From NCBI RefSeq assembly GCF_958298935.1, contig NC_084922.1, forward strand, positions 46,287,958-46,351,957: a stretch of 64,000 bases of DNA, read 5' to 3'. The notes beneath the pieces were generated by a model. That model saw only the letters and a list, made by a program, of their open reading frames with translations. It was not told the DNA's origin and ran no database searches. Source of the DNA: Phragmites australis (lineage: Eukaryota > Streptophyta > Magnoliopsida > Poales > Poaceae). Of this stretch, positions 48,768 through 59,383 are shown one piece after another. Position 1 is the first letter of the stretch. Every line of letters begins with the position of its first letter. Made by a program: the position numbers and the translations under genes.

Positions 48768-49734
48768 TTAGGGCGAAGGAAAGTGGCGACGCAAATTAGC
48801 GTAAGAATTCCAGGTGCGATGGTCAAAGCTATAAGGGTAAGATGGTTGTCGTCTCCGAGGTGGTTCTGGGAAGTTGTAAAAATGAGTACGAGCAAATCCA
48901 TCATCATTTTCAGGGTCATCGGTGTCCTCCGGAGATGGAAGCCTCGGAGGGCGGGGTCGTTGTGGCATGAAATCGTCGTCGTCGTTATCATCTTGAGGTT
49001 TCTCCGAGGTGGTACCACGTCCTATTTCCCTATCAGTTGTATGGCATCTCGATGTTGTGCGTGAACGTCCTCTTGCAGTGTTCCTAGAACTTTCTCCTGT
49101 ATTTCTGTTCGAATGTCTAGGCATGGGGGGCATGAAATCGTCATCATCTTCGTCATCGTCATTATCTGGATGATTCGTAGAGGTCGCCTCTGTACCCCTT
49201 TGATTCGCTGACTGTCGTCTTCTTCTACGCGAACCAGGCATCACACCCCCGTCGAAGAGCATACACATCGTCAAGAAGTGTGAGATTTCTTTGTTGATCA
49301 ACTGTTCGTCTTCCGGGAAAGCCTGACGCAGAAGAGGACCGTTCGAATCAATGGAAATAAGATAAGTAGGGTGACCAAATGTTTATATGACATACCTGAA
49401 TATGGGATGCATACTGGTCTGGCGACATTACTATCGTTCTTTGCCTCCTAGAGAAACCTATCACAGAAGGATGGTCAGCCAGTTCGCGGACCCTCAGATA
49501 CATTTGACGTCGGTGATACAAGAGGGCCCTAAGGTCCTCGGTGGTTACACATTGGAGTGGCGCGGTTAACCTAGAACATATGGGTCTTGCATGCAATTTC
49601 GCCACGGCTTGGATTATGTTGTTCTCCTTTAACGGATCATCGTTTCCTTCGCGCACAACCTGTAAGGAGGCATTAAGTGCTATAGCGATCGTTGCAGGTG
49701 TCCATGGAAAGCCTGTACTAGAGGATCCCGCCAT
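48768..49734 (-). CDS. MYB/SANT-like DNA-binding protein, MULE-borne
   Basis: Two exons on minus, 49734-49396 and 49322-48768, phase-0 GT-AG intron of 73 bp, 297 aa, intact. Residues 1-145 start MAGSSSTGFPWTPATIAIAL. They contain LRALLYHRRQMYLRVRELADH, IGFSRRQ..IVMSPDQYASHI, and FPEDEQLINKEI..FLTMCMLFDG. This layout recalls MYB/SANT-like (Myb_DNA-bind_3) proteins, which occur in plants and as partners of PIF/Harbinger transposases. The tail has two acidic repeats ending DDDDFMP followed by Arg/Pro-rich blocks. An acceptor-like GATGCAG near 49770 suggests an untranslated upstream exon, possibly spliced from the right-TIR leader. Fold assignment is by motif, so moderately sure; the gene structure is well supported. 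Confidence 0.72.
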
Positions 49735-49972
49735 AGATTTCTTGCTCACTGACTACCTACGCTCTGTCTCTGCATCAAAACACGGATCCATGAATATTTA
49801 AGAAACACGAAATAAATAAATAAAATTACATTTACAATACAATGGTCACTTCTTGTCTAAAGGGGTACAGTGCAAACCACATAATGCACAATAAGTAGTA
49901 CAACTAACAGGTGAATAACATTTTACAATACAAAGTCTCTAAGATAGTTCAGTTTGACAGTGGGCTGATAGT

Positions 49973-52568
49973 TTACTGACGGGTCGGGCAAGTCCTCCTG
50001 TCATGTCCAGGTTGTTTGCAAAGTTTGCACCTGCGAAGGCCATCAACAGCATCTGCTTCATCCATGTCACCTTGCAGCCTCGTAGATCTAGGCCTTCCAG
50101 GATCTGTGCGTCGTGCTCGTGGATAAGGTACCCACTTAGGGCCCTCGATCGATTTGTAGTTGGTTCCGATGTTAAAGGACCGCATCTTTGGAAGCCATGT
50201 GCTCCTCAATGCATCGATCGTGAAGTACGGTGATACGTACTGTGATCCGTCATTGCCACCTATGTCCCTGCAAGCGGCTAAGACATGCGAGCACGGGATA
50301 TGGTGCAGTTTTGGCTTATTGCATGTGCACTTCACCTCGTTAGGTCCAAGTTGACATTGCTGCACGGTGTCCCCGGCGCTATACCCTGAAGCATACCTAC
50401 GGCGGCACATGACCTCAAAGTCATTGTTGGCCAAGTCGTAGATCCTCGACCGATGAAAGTGTGCCTTGCTCCTCCTTCTTGATATGATTTGCTCCACCTT
50501 AGGTGAAAACCGTGTGCTGCACTTCATAGCAGCATTACCACGGTCTCGAAAGTAGTCCGCCGTTCTGTAGAATGTGAGCTCAATAATGGCACACAACGGG
50601 AGGCCCCGTACTCCCTTCAGGACATTGTTGAACGCCTCCGCTATGTTCATTGTCATGATGGAGTACCTAACATGGGATACAATAATTTTAGAATGGCTAT
50701 TTGCATAAGAATCGGTACAATATGATCATTACAATTCTATGCGCTAACCTGGCACCATGAGTGTCATGGATAAGGGCCCAACGCTCCGCCGGCTTCCCCG
50801 CTATCCACTGGCTAAATGTACCACGTGAACGACTAACGATAGTTTGGCCCCCAACCATTTGCGCCCGCAGTTGATCCTCCCCTGCTTGCTGGTCTGCCAT
50901 CATCTTGCGAGTGGTCTCATTTAACTCTCTCCATATCTCGTTGAACTTCGCCTGCTGGTTCTGAAGACATAGCCCTTTGAATCTCTTTACAAGCGACTTG
51001 CTGCGGTACCTTGTGTACAGGTTCGCGCCCAAGTGTCGCATGCACCATCTTCTCTCCACATCAGGCCATGCAATAGAGCAGTTTGTGCTATCATGCAGCA
51101 CGTCCAACGCATGCAGAAGACCCTTGTTGCGGTCTGAGATGACGCAAACTCGTTCCCTATTTCCCACAACACGTGTCCTTACCAAGGTGAGGAACCACAG
51201 CCAACTATCATTGTTTTCACTCTCAACCATTGCAAAGGCGAGAGGAATGATCTGATTATTTGCATCCGCCGCCATTGCTGTCATAAGGGTACCATGGAAC
51301 TTACCGCTTAGAAATGTGGCATCCACGCATACAACCGGCCTACAATGCCTGAATGCTTCGATGCATTGTCCAAAGGACCAGAATAACCTAATGAGGTATC
51401 GGTCAGTGGTGCTATATGACCCATCATCTAGCCTGATCGGCTCATCCGCCATGGCCCACTGAGTCCCTGGATTCGTCATGGCAATCTTCTGCAGCAGTCT
51501 CAGAGCATTGTTGTATGACTCTTCGAAGCTTCCAAACAGCATCTTCAATGCCTTCTGCTTCGCTCGCCACGCGGTGTGGTAATTGATAAGCATGCCAGTC
51601 TTAGTGTGCACCTCCCCCATAATCGATTTTGGCGACAAACAAATTTCTGTGCCAATAAGCGTGATGAGGAGTTGGGCTACGAACCTCGCATCAACGGCGT
51701 GGCTCACATTCCTAATAGCCTCTTCGCTGCATGTATGTGGGGTGTGTCTACTAATCACAAAATAGTTCTCATATTTCGGCTGATGTGCTCGTACGAAGTA
51801 AGGGCAATTCGGGTGCTTCGTACACCTGACCTCATACTCCGTAGGGTTAGACCGGGCGCACTTGTGGTCCCTTCTTGTTATTACAGCATAGTTGCTAATA
51901 AAGTGGATGACCTCCCCTCTGTTACGAAACTGTTGCCCGACCTGAATATCGCTATTCTGGTATCCCCAGTTAGATAAGGTGTTATACTCAACGACGACAC
52001 ACTCCAGGAGCCCAGTACCACGAAAGTACTGGATCGCCGGGACCGGGTCATCATTGTCAGCAGCTTCTTCATCCCCGCTACCACCGTCTTCATTATCCAT
52101 GCATCCTGCATCGACCTCACCAGGGTCCACTCTACCTCCCTCTCTACTGGAACTGCCCTCCCCGACATGCCCTCCATCCTCTTCATGCATCACCTCCTGG
52201 CTTGAGCCTTCCACAGTGGTCACTGCATCACCTTGCACCAGTCATGACACTATGTTTACGTACACCGCCATATCAAAGTTCTCCTCCAATGCCTTGCGTG
52301 AGTACAAAGCCCATGCGTTGTTCCTACTCATCTCGAACAACGTATGGACAATGACCGAGCTATTTGGAACAAGCCGCGGCCGTACACCCTCTAAGACAAC
52401 AGTATGGGACTGCTGGTTCACACGCAAAAGGCGCATAATATGTGATTTCAGGCCATCTAGATCAATAGGTACCTCAACCGAACTCTCTATGTGCTGGCAG
52501 TTCTGAATTGTTACAAGTCTCCCGTGCAAAACTGTGGGACGTTCTCCATAATAAATATGAAAAATCAT
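49973..52568 (-). pseudogene. MURA-type transposase with one in-frame TGA
   Basis: Exon A runs 52568-50749 and exon B 50666-49973, with an 82-bp GT-AG intron splitting HGA-R. The frame is open apart from TGA at 52244-52242, after VNIVS; a Trp codon there (TGG to TGA) is likely. Domains in order: an N-terminal domain beginning MIFHIYYGERP; an acidic linker; a zinc-binding C-x4-C..H..C region (CTKHPNCPYF); the DDE core with CVDATFLSGKFHG (Asp) and ISDRNKGLLHAL (Asp); RRWCMRHLGAN; a SWIM finger (CTC..PCSH, in exon B); and a C-x2-C-x4-H-x4-C zinc knuckle (CKLCKQPGHDRRTC) near the end. It would cut and join element ends. Restart at Met (52190) would keep everything but the first domain. The gene is otherwise complete. 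Confidence 0.9.
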
Positions 52569-52641
52569 ACCGTATCTCCTAAATAAATATACATGTAATA
52601 AATAATAAGTACAAAAATAATACTAATTAAATAGTGCAATA

Positions 52642-52761
52642 TACAACTAATATGCATCTTTGTTGCTACTGGACACTATCTTCTACGGTTCTACCAAACC
52701 TTACAACTAATATGCATCTTTGTTGCTACTGGACACTATCTTCTACGGTTCTACCAAACCT
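52642..52761. repeat. Perfect 60-bp tandem duplication in the leader intron
   Basis: Two 60-bp copies (52642-52701 and 52702-52761), identical as read. Each runs from TACAACTAATATGCATC to CTACCAAACCT. They lie in the predicted intron between the right-TIR leader exon and the transposase ATG. Confidence 0.9.
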
Positions 52762-52797
52762 AAGTGATTAAACTAATTAATCAAGTTAATTGATTAA

Positions 52798-53317
52798 TTA
52801 TATTACTTTAATAAAACTAATTACCTAGATTAAATCACGTAAATTCATGTTACTATATTAAGTAAAGAATCTAATCACACTTACTAATAAAACTTATATA
52901 ACCCAACTAAATCATTAATTTAAATACTCTAATTTACCAAAATAATATAATTAATCAAATGTACTTGAATGAATTTAACAATATACTGACGAAATGACTA
53001 ATATACTTCTGAACGAACTAAGAAAAATCTAATTATAATTACTAATTAACTACGTAATTATATTACTTTAATAAAACTAATTACCTAGATTAAATCCCGT
53101 AAATTCATGTTACTATATTAAGTAAAGAATCTAATCACACTTACTAATAAAAATTATATAACCCAACTAAATCATTAATTTAAATACTCTAATTTACCAA
53201 AATAATATAATTAATCAAATGTACTTGAATGAATTTAACAATATACTGACGAAATGATTAATATACTTCTGAACGAACTAAAAAAAATCTAATTATAATT
53301 ACTAATTAACTACGTAA
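52798..53317. repeat. 260-bp tandem duplication in the leader intron
   Basis: Two copies (52798-53057 and 53058-53317) are offset by exactly 260 bp and differ at only a handful of positions (for example TAAATCACG versus TAAATCCCG, GACTAATA versus GATTAATA). AT-rich, non-coding. High identity implies recent duplication within the MULE. Confidence 0.92.
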
Positions 53318-53330
53318 TCTAAAAACTTAC

Positions 53331-53921
53331 CTTAAGGAAATTGAGCGCGGCTGCTGCTCGCGTTGATCCTCTCCGGCTGCCCCCTCTGCTCGAGCTACTT
53401 CTCCTAGCGTTGCTCCGTTGCTGCTCTCTTCTCTCCACTGCTGCTCTCTTTTCTTCTCCCTTCTCTCCTTTGCTGCTCTCTTCTCTTCTCCCTTCTCTCC
53501 TTTGCTGCTCTCTTCTCTTCTCCCTTCTCTCTTCTGCGAGCCAGGGCTTTTATTAAGCGCAAAAGCAGCATCCCGCTGGCACGCACACACCGAAAGCATT
53601 GACAGGACGTGGAAGTGACATGATGTACTGAATTCGGCAACTGAGGTGCCGAATACGGCACTGTGGGCTGTATTCGGCACCTCAGTTGCCGAATACAGCA
53701 GAGTACAGGGTGTATTCGGCAACTGAGGTGCCGAATACAGCCCACAGTGCCGTATTCGGTACCTCAGTTGCCGAATACGGTGTTTTCGGATTTTCAGTTT
53801 CCGAAATTCAAATTTCGGTATTTGAGATACCGAATACGAGTGCTAGATTTGCAAATACGTCGACATGTTGTCTATTTTCGCAAATACGGTCGCGTATGTT
53901 GTCTAAATTTCCAAATTTGCC
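53331..53921 (-). repeat. Right TIR with promoter and leader exon
   Basis: The outer 220 bp are the complement of the left TIR. An additional pair of GTATTCGGCA/TGCCGAATAC palindromes makes it longer. The inner part carries GATGCTGC..GCTTAATAAAAG and a GA-rich (minus-strand) leader containing three 32-bp repeats. It ends at the splice donor TTAAG|GTAAG at 53331/53330. The matching acceptor TATTTAG lies at 52579, 11 bp before the transposase ATG, giving a 752-bp intron. Confidence 0.75.
53439..53534. repeat. Three-copy 32-bp CT-rich tandem repeat
   Basis: TGCTGCTCTCTT.TCTTCTCC repeats at an offset of 32 bp (53439, 53471, 53503). On the minus strand this is a GA-rich leader sequence. The corresponding position of the left TIR (45165-45215) has one related purine-rich segment. 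Confidence 0.8.
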
Positions 53922-53950
53922 TAGAACTGTCAGCTCGTGCGATGGATAGA

Positions 53951-55953
53951 GATGCGGGAGAGACAAATACAAAAATAGACAACATACGCTAGCATATTTA
54001 CGAAAATAGACAACATATCGGCGTATTTGTAAATCTAGCATCTGTATTCGGCACTTTAAAATCCGAAAACTCAATTTCGGTACCTCAAACTCCGAAAATA
54101 CGTTGAGCCCACTAATTTCGGCAACTGAAGTACCGAATACGACACTGTTTACCGTATTCGACACCTCAAATACCAAAAACACGCTGTATTCGGCAACTGA
54201 GGTGCCGAAAGCCGTATTCGGCACCTCAGTTGCCGAATACGGCTTCTACCGTGCAGGGAGAAGCTAGCAAGCTACAGTAGAACGCAGAAATGTGTTAAAA
54301 ATTCATGTTTTTTATTTAACTCACGATTTTATTTGGGAGTATAAAAATAGTCTAAAAATTCTAAACATTTTCACGAATAAAATAGAGGTCACTAGCAATC
54401 CGTTTTAATTGGTTTGATCCAAAAAGCATGAGCCAATATTTAATTAAAATTCTCTAAATAAGCTAACTTTTATAAATTCTAGCAATTTTTAATACCTCAA
54501 ATAAATTCTCAAAAATCTAGAAAAAAATCACTAATATTCTTCTAATGTGATGTACTAATTTATAAAAATGTTTCGAACCCTATGTTATTTGGTGAAAAAA
54601 TAAGTTCCTTTATAATGATACATTTATATGCATTCTTATCATTTCATGTCATATTCTCTTTTAATTCATTTCATGTGACATTCTCTTTTTAATTCATTTC
54701 ATTTCATGTACTAATATTTTATTATTTCAAGCTCACCCAGCACATTTGACGATGAGATATGCTAATATCCTCTCTGTTTGACATCCTCATTTATATGCAT
54801 TCTTATCATTTCATGTGATATTCTCTTTTTAATTCAATTTAAATAAAAATAAATGCATACATTCTCTTTTAATTCATTTCATGTGATATTCTCTTTTATC
54901 ATTTCAAGCTCACCCAGCACATTTGACGATGAGATGTGCTAATATTCTTCTCATGTAATGCAGTCAACATGAACATATTAAGATTGATTTTCATGCACCT
55001 TTGTTGTCTGCACTAAGGAAGCAAAAAAATTCCCAACCAAACATTGTCACTCCTCGGTAGATCGAAACACCTTCGCAAGTGCGCAACATCCTCTTGCCTT
55101 GTCATGCTTTTCATCTTCTCAGCCGTATATCTTCACATCACTCCAGCCATGACAACAAGGGCGGTCATCCTCCACAAAAGAGAATATCGCATGAAATGAA
55201 TTAAAAGAGAATGTATGCGTTTATTTTTATTCAAATTGAATTAAAAGAGAATATGACATGAAATGATAAGAATGCATATAAATGGATCATTATAAAGGAA
55301 CTTATTTTTTCACTAAATAACATAGGGTTTGAAACATTTTTATAAATTAGTACATCACATTAGAAGAATATTAGTGATTTTTTCTAGATTTTTGAGAATT
55401 TATTTGAGGTATTAAAAATTGCTAGAATTTATAAAAGTTAGCTTATTTAGAGAATTTTAATTAAATATTGGCTCATGATTTTTGGATCAAACCAATTAAA
55501 ACGGATTGCTAGTGACCTCTATTTTGTTCGTGAAAATGTTTAGAATTTTTAGACTATTTTTATACTCCCAAATAAAATCGTGAGTTAAATAAAAAACATG
55601 AATTTTTAACACATTTTTGCGTTCTGCTGTAGCTTGCTAGCTTCTCGCTGCAAGGTAGAAGCCGTATTCGGCAACCGAGGTGCCGAATACGGCTTTCGGC
55701 GTCTCAGTTGCCAAATACAGCGTGTTTTCGGTATTTAAGGTGTAAAATACGGTGAACAGTATCGTATTCGGTATTTTAGTTGTCGAAATCAGTGGGCCCG
55801 ACGTATTTTCGGAGTTTGAGTACCGAAATCGAGTTTTCGGATTTTAAAGTGCCGAATACAGATGCTAGATTTACAAATACGTCGATATGTTGTTTATTTT
55901 TGCAAATACGCTAACGTATGTTGTTTATTTTTGTATTTTTGCCGATGCGGGAG
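53951..55953. mobile_element. 1.98-kb non-autonomous foldback MULE, same TIR family
   Basis: The element spans 53961-55943 with perfect 10-bp TSDs GATGCGGGAG (53951-53960 and 55944-55953). Arms of about 660 bp (53961-54620 and 55255-55943) are inverted copies. They share with the 9-kb MULE the ACAACATACG, AAATACGTCGA..TGTTGT and GCCGAATACGG palindromic blocks. The centre has a direct repeat (TTTCAAGCTCACCCAGCACA at 54726 and 54903) and about 230 bp of single-copy sequence (54960-55190). There are no genes. It starts 29 bp past the right TSD of the 9-kb element and could be mobilised by a related transposase. Confidence 0.88.
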
Positions 55954-56788
55954 GACGGAGTTTGCGATGTGACGTTCCTGCAAGCCTGGCAAAGGCTAGT
56001 GACAGTTTTAACCGTACTTAGTAATGCCAAAATCAGCCTTTTTTTTTTTTGAGGTAAATGCCAAAATCAGGCTTGCAGGGAGCACGAGATCTCGTTACAC
56101 AGGAATCATGTCCGTTAATGCCGGTTGGTTGGTGCTAAAAATATAGGGAGTTGTTAATTTTTAATTGAGTGAAAATAAAATATATTTTACTTGATAATAG
56201 TAATAATTAGATGAAGATTTAACGACTGAAAAAAACTGATTCATAAATAAATAATATTTTTTAATAATAGAAATATATATAATTTCGTGGTGTATGCCAA
56301 ACAAAAACTCCTGACTAAGTATAAATTAAAAGGATAGACGTACGATTGGATGATCGAATGGATAACATATCAAGTAAAATAAAGTTATAATTTCGATCGA
56401 TTGAAACATAGTAAATCTGAAAAATATAACGTTTTACCAAGTGTCTGATAAGAAATTCTAGCATTCGAAAGTTCTGTTTGCTGAAAAATTTTCCTCACGT
56501 TTGCAGCATTGGTGCTACTGGTATTCATTGGCCAGCCCCCGTTTATCTCATTCTAGTTCTAGCAGGACAAAAAGACGAAGCCTACAAAAGAAAAGAAAGG
56601 CTATTAACACGTCATTAATAGAGGCTAATCCGCCGCATGATGCGGGGCCCACCCCGCCGCGCCACCTATTCCGGCTCCTTCCCCCCCTGCCCTGGTTTGG
56701 TTCTCTTCCAGCCGCCGCAAGAGCGCAGCAAAGCTGGCCTCCTTCTGACAGCTCAGCTAGCCACCATCCTCTCAAGCTAGCTACCACC
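55954..56788. other. Upstream region of the patellin gene
   Basis: AT-rich sequence to about 56480, then increasingly GC-rich. A poly-T tract lies near 56040. No gene is seen. Open frames at 56501-56872 overlap the promoter and 5' UTR. Confidence 0.45.
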
Positions 56789-56797
56789 CCATATATC
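56789..56797 (+). promoter_or_regulatory. Candidate TATA box of the patellin gene
   Basis: CCATATATC lies about 105 bp upstream of the ATG. A CT microsatellite (56841-56856) follows in what would be the 5' UTR; CT-rich leaders are common in plant genes. Positional inference only. Confidence 0.4.
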
Positions 56798-56898
56798 TCT
56801 CCTCCCATCCCCCAAGCCCTAAACCCAGCGCAGCAACTAATCTCTCTCTCTCTCTCGTGTGCGCAGGCTTGAAAGCGTTTTCAAAGTGTGTCTGAGAG

Positions 56899-59278
56899 AT
56901 GGCAGAGGAGCCGCAGCCAGAGGCCGCGGCGGCGGCTGAGGTGGTCGTGACTGAGGCTGCGGCGGCGGAGGCGGAGAAGAAGGCGGAGGTGCCTGCGGCG
57001 GCGGAGGCCGAGGCGAAGAAGAGGGCTGATGAGGTGGCGGTGGCCGCCGACTGCGCGGGGGGCATTGAGGGGACCGGATCGTTCAAGGAAGAGAGCAACC
57101 TCGTGGCCGACCTGCCCGACCCGGAGAAGAAGGCGCTCGACGAGTTCAAGCAGCTGATAGCCGCCGCCCTCGCCGCCGCTGAGTTCAACCTGCCTCCACC
57201 TCCGCCGACGCCAAAGGCCAAGGAGGAGCCCAAGGCCGAGGAGACCAAGACACAGGAACCTGCCAAGGAGGAGGCCAAGATCGAGGAGCCGGCCAAGGAG
57301 GAGGCCAAGGCCGAGGAGCCAACCACGTCCGAGGCGCCGGCGGAGGAGGCAGCTGAGGAACCAAAGACCGAGGCGGCCGCGGAAGCCCCTGCCGAGGAGG
57401 CCAAGGCGGAGGCGCTGACCAAGGAGACAAAGGCTGAGGTGGCAGCCGAGGAGGCCAAACTGGCCGAGCCGGAGCCCGAGGAGAAGACCATCGTTGTCAC
57501 CGAGGAGGAGGGCGCCACCAAGACGGTGGAGGCGATCGAGGAAACCGTCATGCCCGCCGCCGCCACCTCGGAGGAGACGGCGGCTCCGGAAGCAGAGGCG
57601 CCGGCGGCCGCGCCTGAACCCGTGCTGATCTGGGGGGTGCCTCTGGTGGGCGACGACGAGCGCACGGACACAGTGCTGCTCAAGTTCCTGCGCGCCCGGG
57701 AGTTCAAGGTGAAGGAGGCTATGGCGATGCTCAAATCCGCGGTGCTCTGGCGCAAGCGCTTCGGCATCGACGCACTGCTCGACGCCGACCTCGGCCTGCC
57801 GGAGCTGGAGAATGTGGTGTTCTACCGCGGCGCCGACCGTGAGGACCACCCCGTGTGCTACAATGTCTACGGCGAGTTCCAGGACAAGGAGCTCTACGAG
57901 AAGGCCTTCGGCGACGAGGAGAAGCGGGATCGCTTCCTCAAGTGGCGCATCCAGCTGCTGGAGCGCGGCATCCTGTCGAAGCTGGACTTCGCATCCCGCG
58001 GCATCTGCTCCATGGTGCAGGTCACTGACCTCAAGAACTCGCCGCCCATGCTTGGCAAGCACCGCGTCGTCACCCGCCAGGCCGTCGCACTGCTGCAGGA
58101 CAACTACCCCGAATTCATTGCCAAGAAGGTAACGGCTCTCGGCGTCAATTGATTTGTTGATTTGGAATTTTGCAGCTGCAACCATTACAATTCAAATTCA
58201 ATATTGCTGTGGTGTATTTCGAAAATTTAGTTCGCTAACGTTGGGAGTGAATGATTGGGCCGAAGCTTATTCATTGGGTACTGTGATAAAGGCCGGACCT
58301 TTATGGTGTCATGGACTTTTTTACTCTGATCCGAGTGGTTTGAGTTGACTGCTGTCTTTTGGTGTGTGCTTTGGTAATCATAGTGCAAGTTGGGATCTTT
58401 TCCTTTGGTTAATTTTAGGTATCATGATCAGGCTCGAGCAACTAGTGAGTTGTGACATTGTTTACTGTTAACAATTTGAAGAGTGAACAATTCAATGTTG
58501 ATTACAGTTTCAGAACTTATTTCAAATGAACCATAAAATTTGGTTGAGTCGCTTGCGCAGGTGTTCATCAATGTGCCGTGGTGGTATCTCGCTGCCAACA
58601 AGATGATGAGCCCGTTCCTCACACAGCGCACCAAGAGCAAGTTTGTTTTTGCTAGCCCGGCCAAGTCAGCAGAAACCCTCTTCAGGTTTGGCTCCCAAAA
58701 CTCTTGACAGTTGCTTACTTGCTCATTGGATCATCCAGGTTTTATCTCCTAAAGTATTGTTTATCTAATCTAACAAAAATCAGATACATCGCACCTGAGC
58801 AAATCCCTGTCCAATTCGGCGGCCTCTTCAAGGAGGATGATCCTGAGTTCACCACCTCTGACGCTGTCGCCGAGCTCACAATCAAAGCCTCATCCAAAGA
58901 AACCATCGAGATTCCTGCCACCGAGGTTGTCCCTTGTGTACATTCCTAAATTACTTCCCGTGAACCTTGCAGCACTTATATTGTTGATACTAACTGTTGC
59001 TCACAAATGTGCTATCTTTGTAGAACTCCACAATTGTATGGGAACTCCGGGTGCTCGGTAGGGAGGTGAGCTATGGGGCAGAGTTCACCCCCGACGCTGA
59101 GGGCGGATACACTGTCATCGTGCAGAAAACAAGGAAGGTGCCCGCAAACGAGGAGCCGATCATGAAGGGAAGCTTCAAGGTTGGCGAGCCTGGCAAGCTT
59201 GTGCTAACTATCAACAACCCTGCGTCCAAGAAGAAGAAGCTCCTTTACAGATCGAAGGTCAAGAACACCGGCGAATGA
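56899..59278 (+). CDS. Patellin (Sec14-GOLD phosphoinositide-binding protein)
   Basis: Four exons: 56899-58128, 58561-58685, 58784-58925 and 59024-59278, all GT-AG. They give a 583-aa protein. Residues 1-235 are an acidic, low-complexity Glu/Ala/Lys/Pro region with repeats of the EEPAKEEAK kind. CRAL-TRIO N begins near 255 (LLKFLRAREFKVKEAMAMLK). The Sec14 lipid-binding domain spans about 310-465 (VCYNVYGEFQDKELYEKAF, then PWWYLAANKMMSPFLTQRTKSKFVF). The GOLD domain fills about 485-580 and ends YRSKVK.TGE. Patellins bind phosphoinositides and act at the plasma membrane and cell plate in cytokinesis, auxin transport and stress responses. The start is the first ATG in a good context (GAGATGGC). 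No defects are seen. The specific paralog is not identified. Confidence 0.95.
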
Positions 59279-59383
59279 GTGCAACAGTTGCAACCGCCTC
59301 GTTCCTACAGTTACATGATCAATAGTTCATCTCAGCATGATAGAAGAGAGAAACCTTTTGGTTTGGTTCTTTAATTTATGGGA

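Larger units (their letters stand above)
44780..53931. mobile_element. 9.13-kb three-gene MULE (PMD + SANT-like + MURA)
   Basis: The element spans 44790-53921 with 10-bp TSDs TAGAATTGTC (44780-44789) and TAGAACTGTC (53922-53931), one mismatch. The termini are GGCAAATTTGG and its complement. TIRs of roughly 450 and 590 bp contain repeated CCGTATTCGGCA/TGCCGAATACGG palindromes. Cargo: a PMD gene on plus (45909-48501), a MYB/SANT-like gene on minus (49734-48768), and a MURA transposase on minus (52568-49973). The two groups converge, with 266 bp between the stops at 48501 and 48768. Each TIR contains a probable leader exon with a splice donor, so each appears to be a promoter, as in maize MuDR. 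Two of three genes are intact and the transposase has one in-frame stop. Confidence 0.9.

Noticed and set aside
52236..52250. Micro-intron removing the TGA in the transposase
   Set aside because: The only GT..AG pair spans about 28 bp, too short for a plant intron. A point mutation is simpler.
53808..54224. 138-codon minus frame spanning two TIRs
   Set aside because: It runs through the right TIR of the 9-kb MULE, the TSDs and the left arm of the foldback element, so it is non-coding inverted-repeat sequence.
56781..58185. Long minus-strand open frames of 328 and 434 codons
   Set aside because: They are antisense shadows of the GC-rich patellin exon 1, with Leu/Gly- or Ser/Ala-rich low-complexity translations and no domain.
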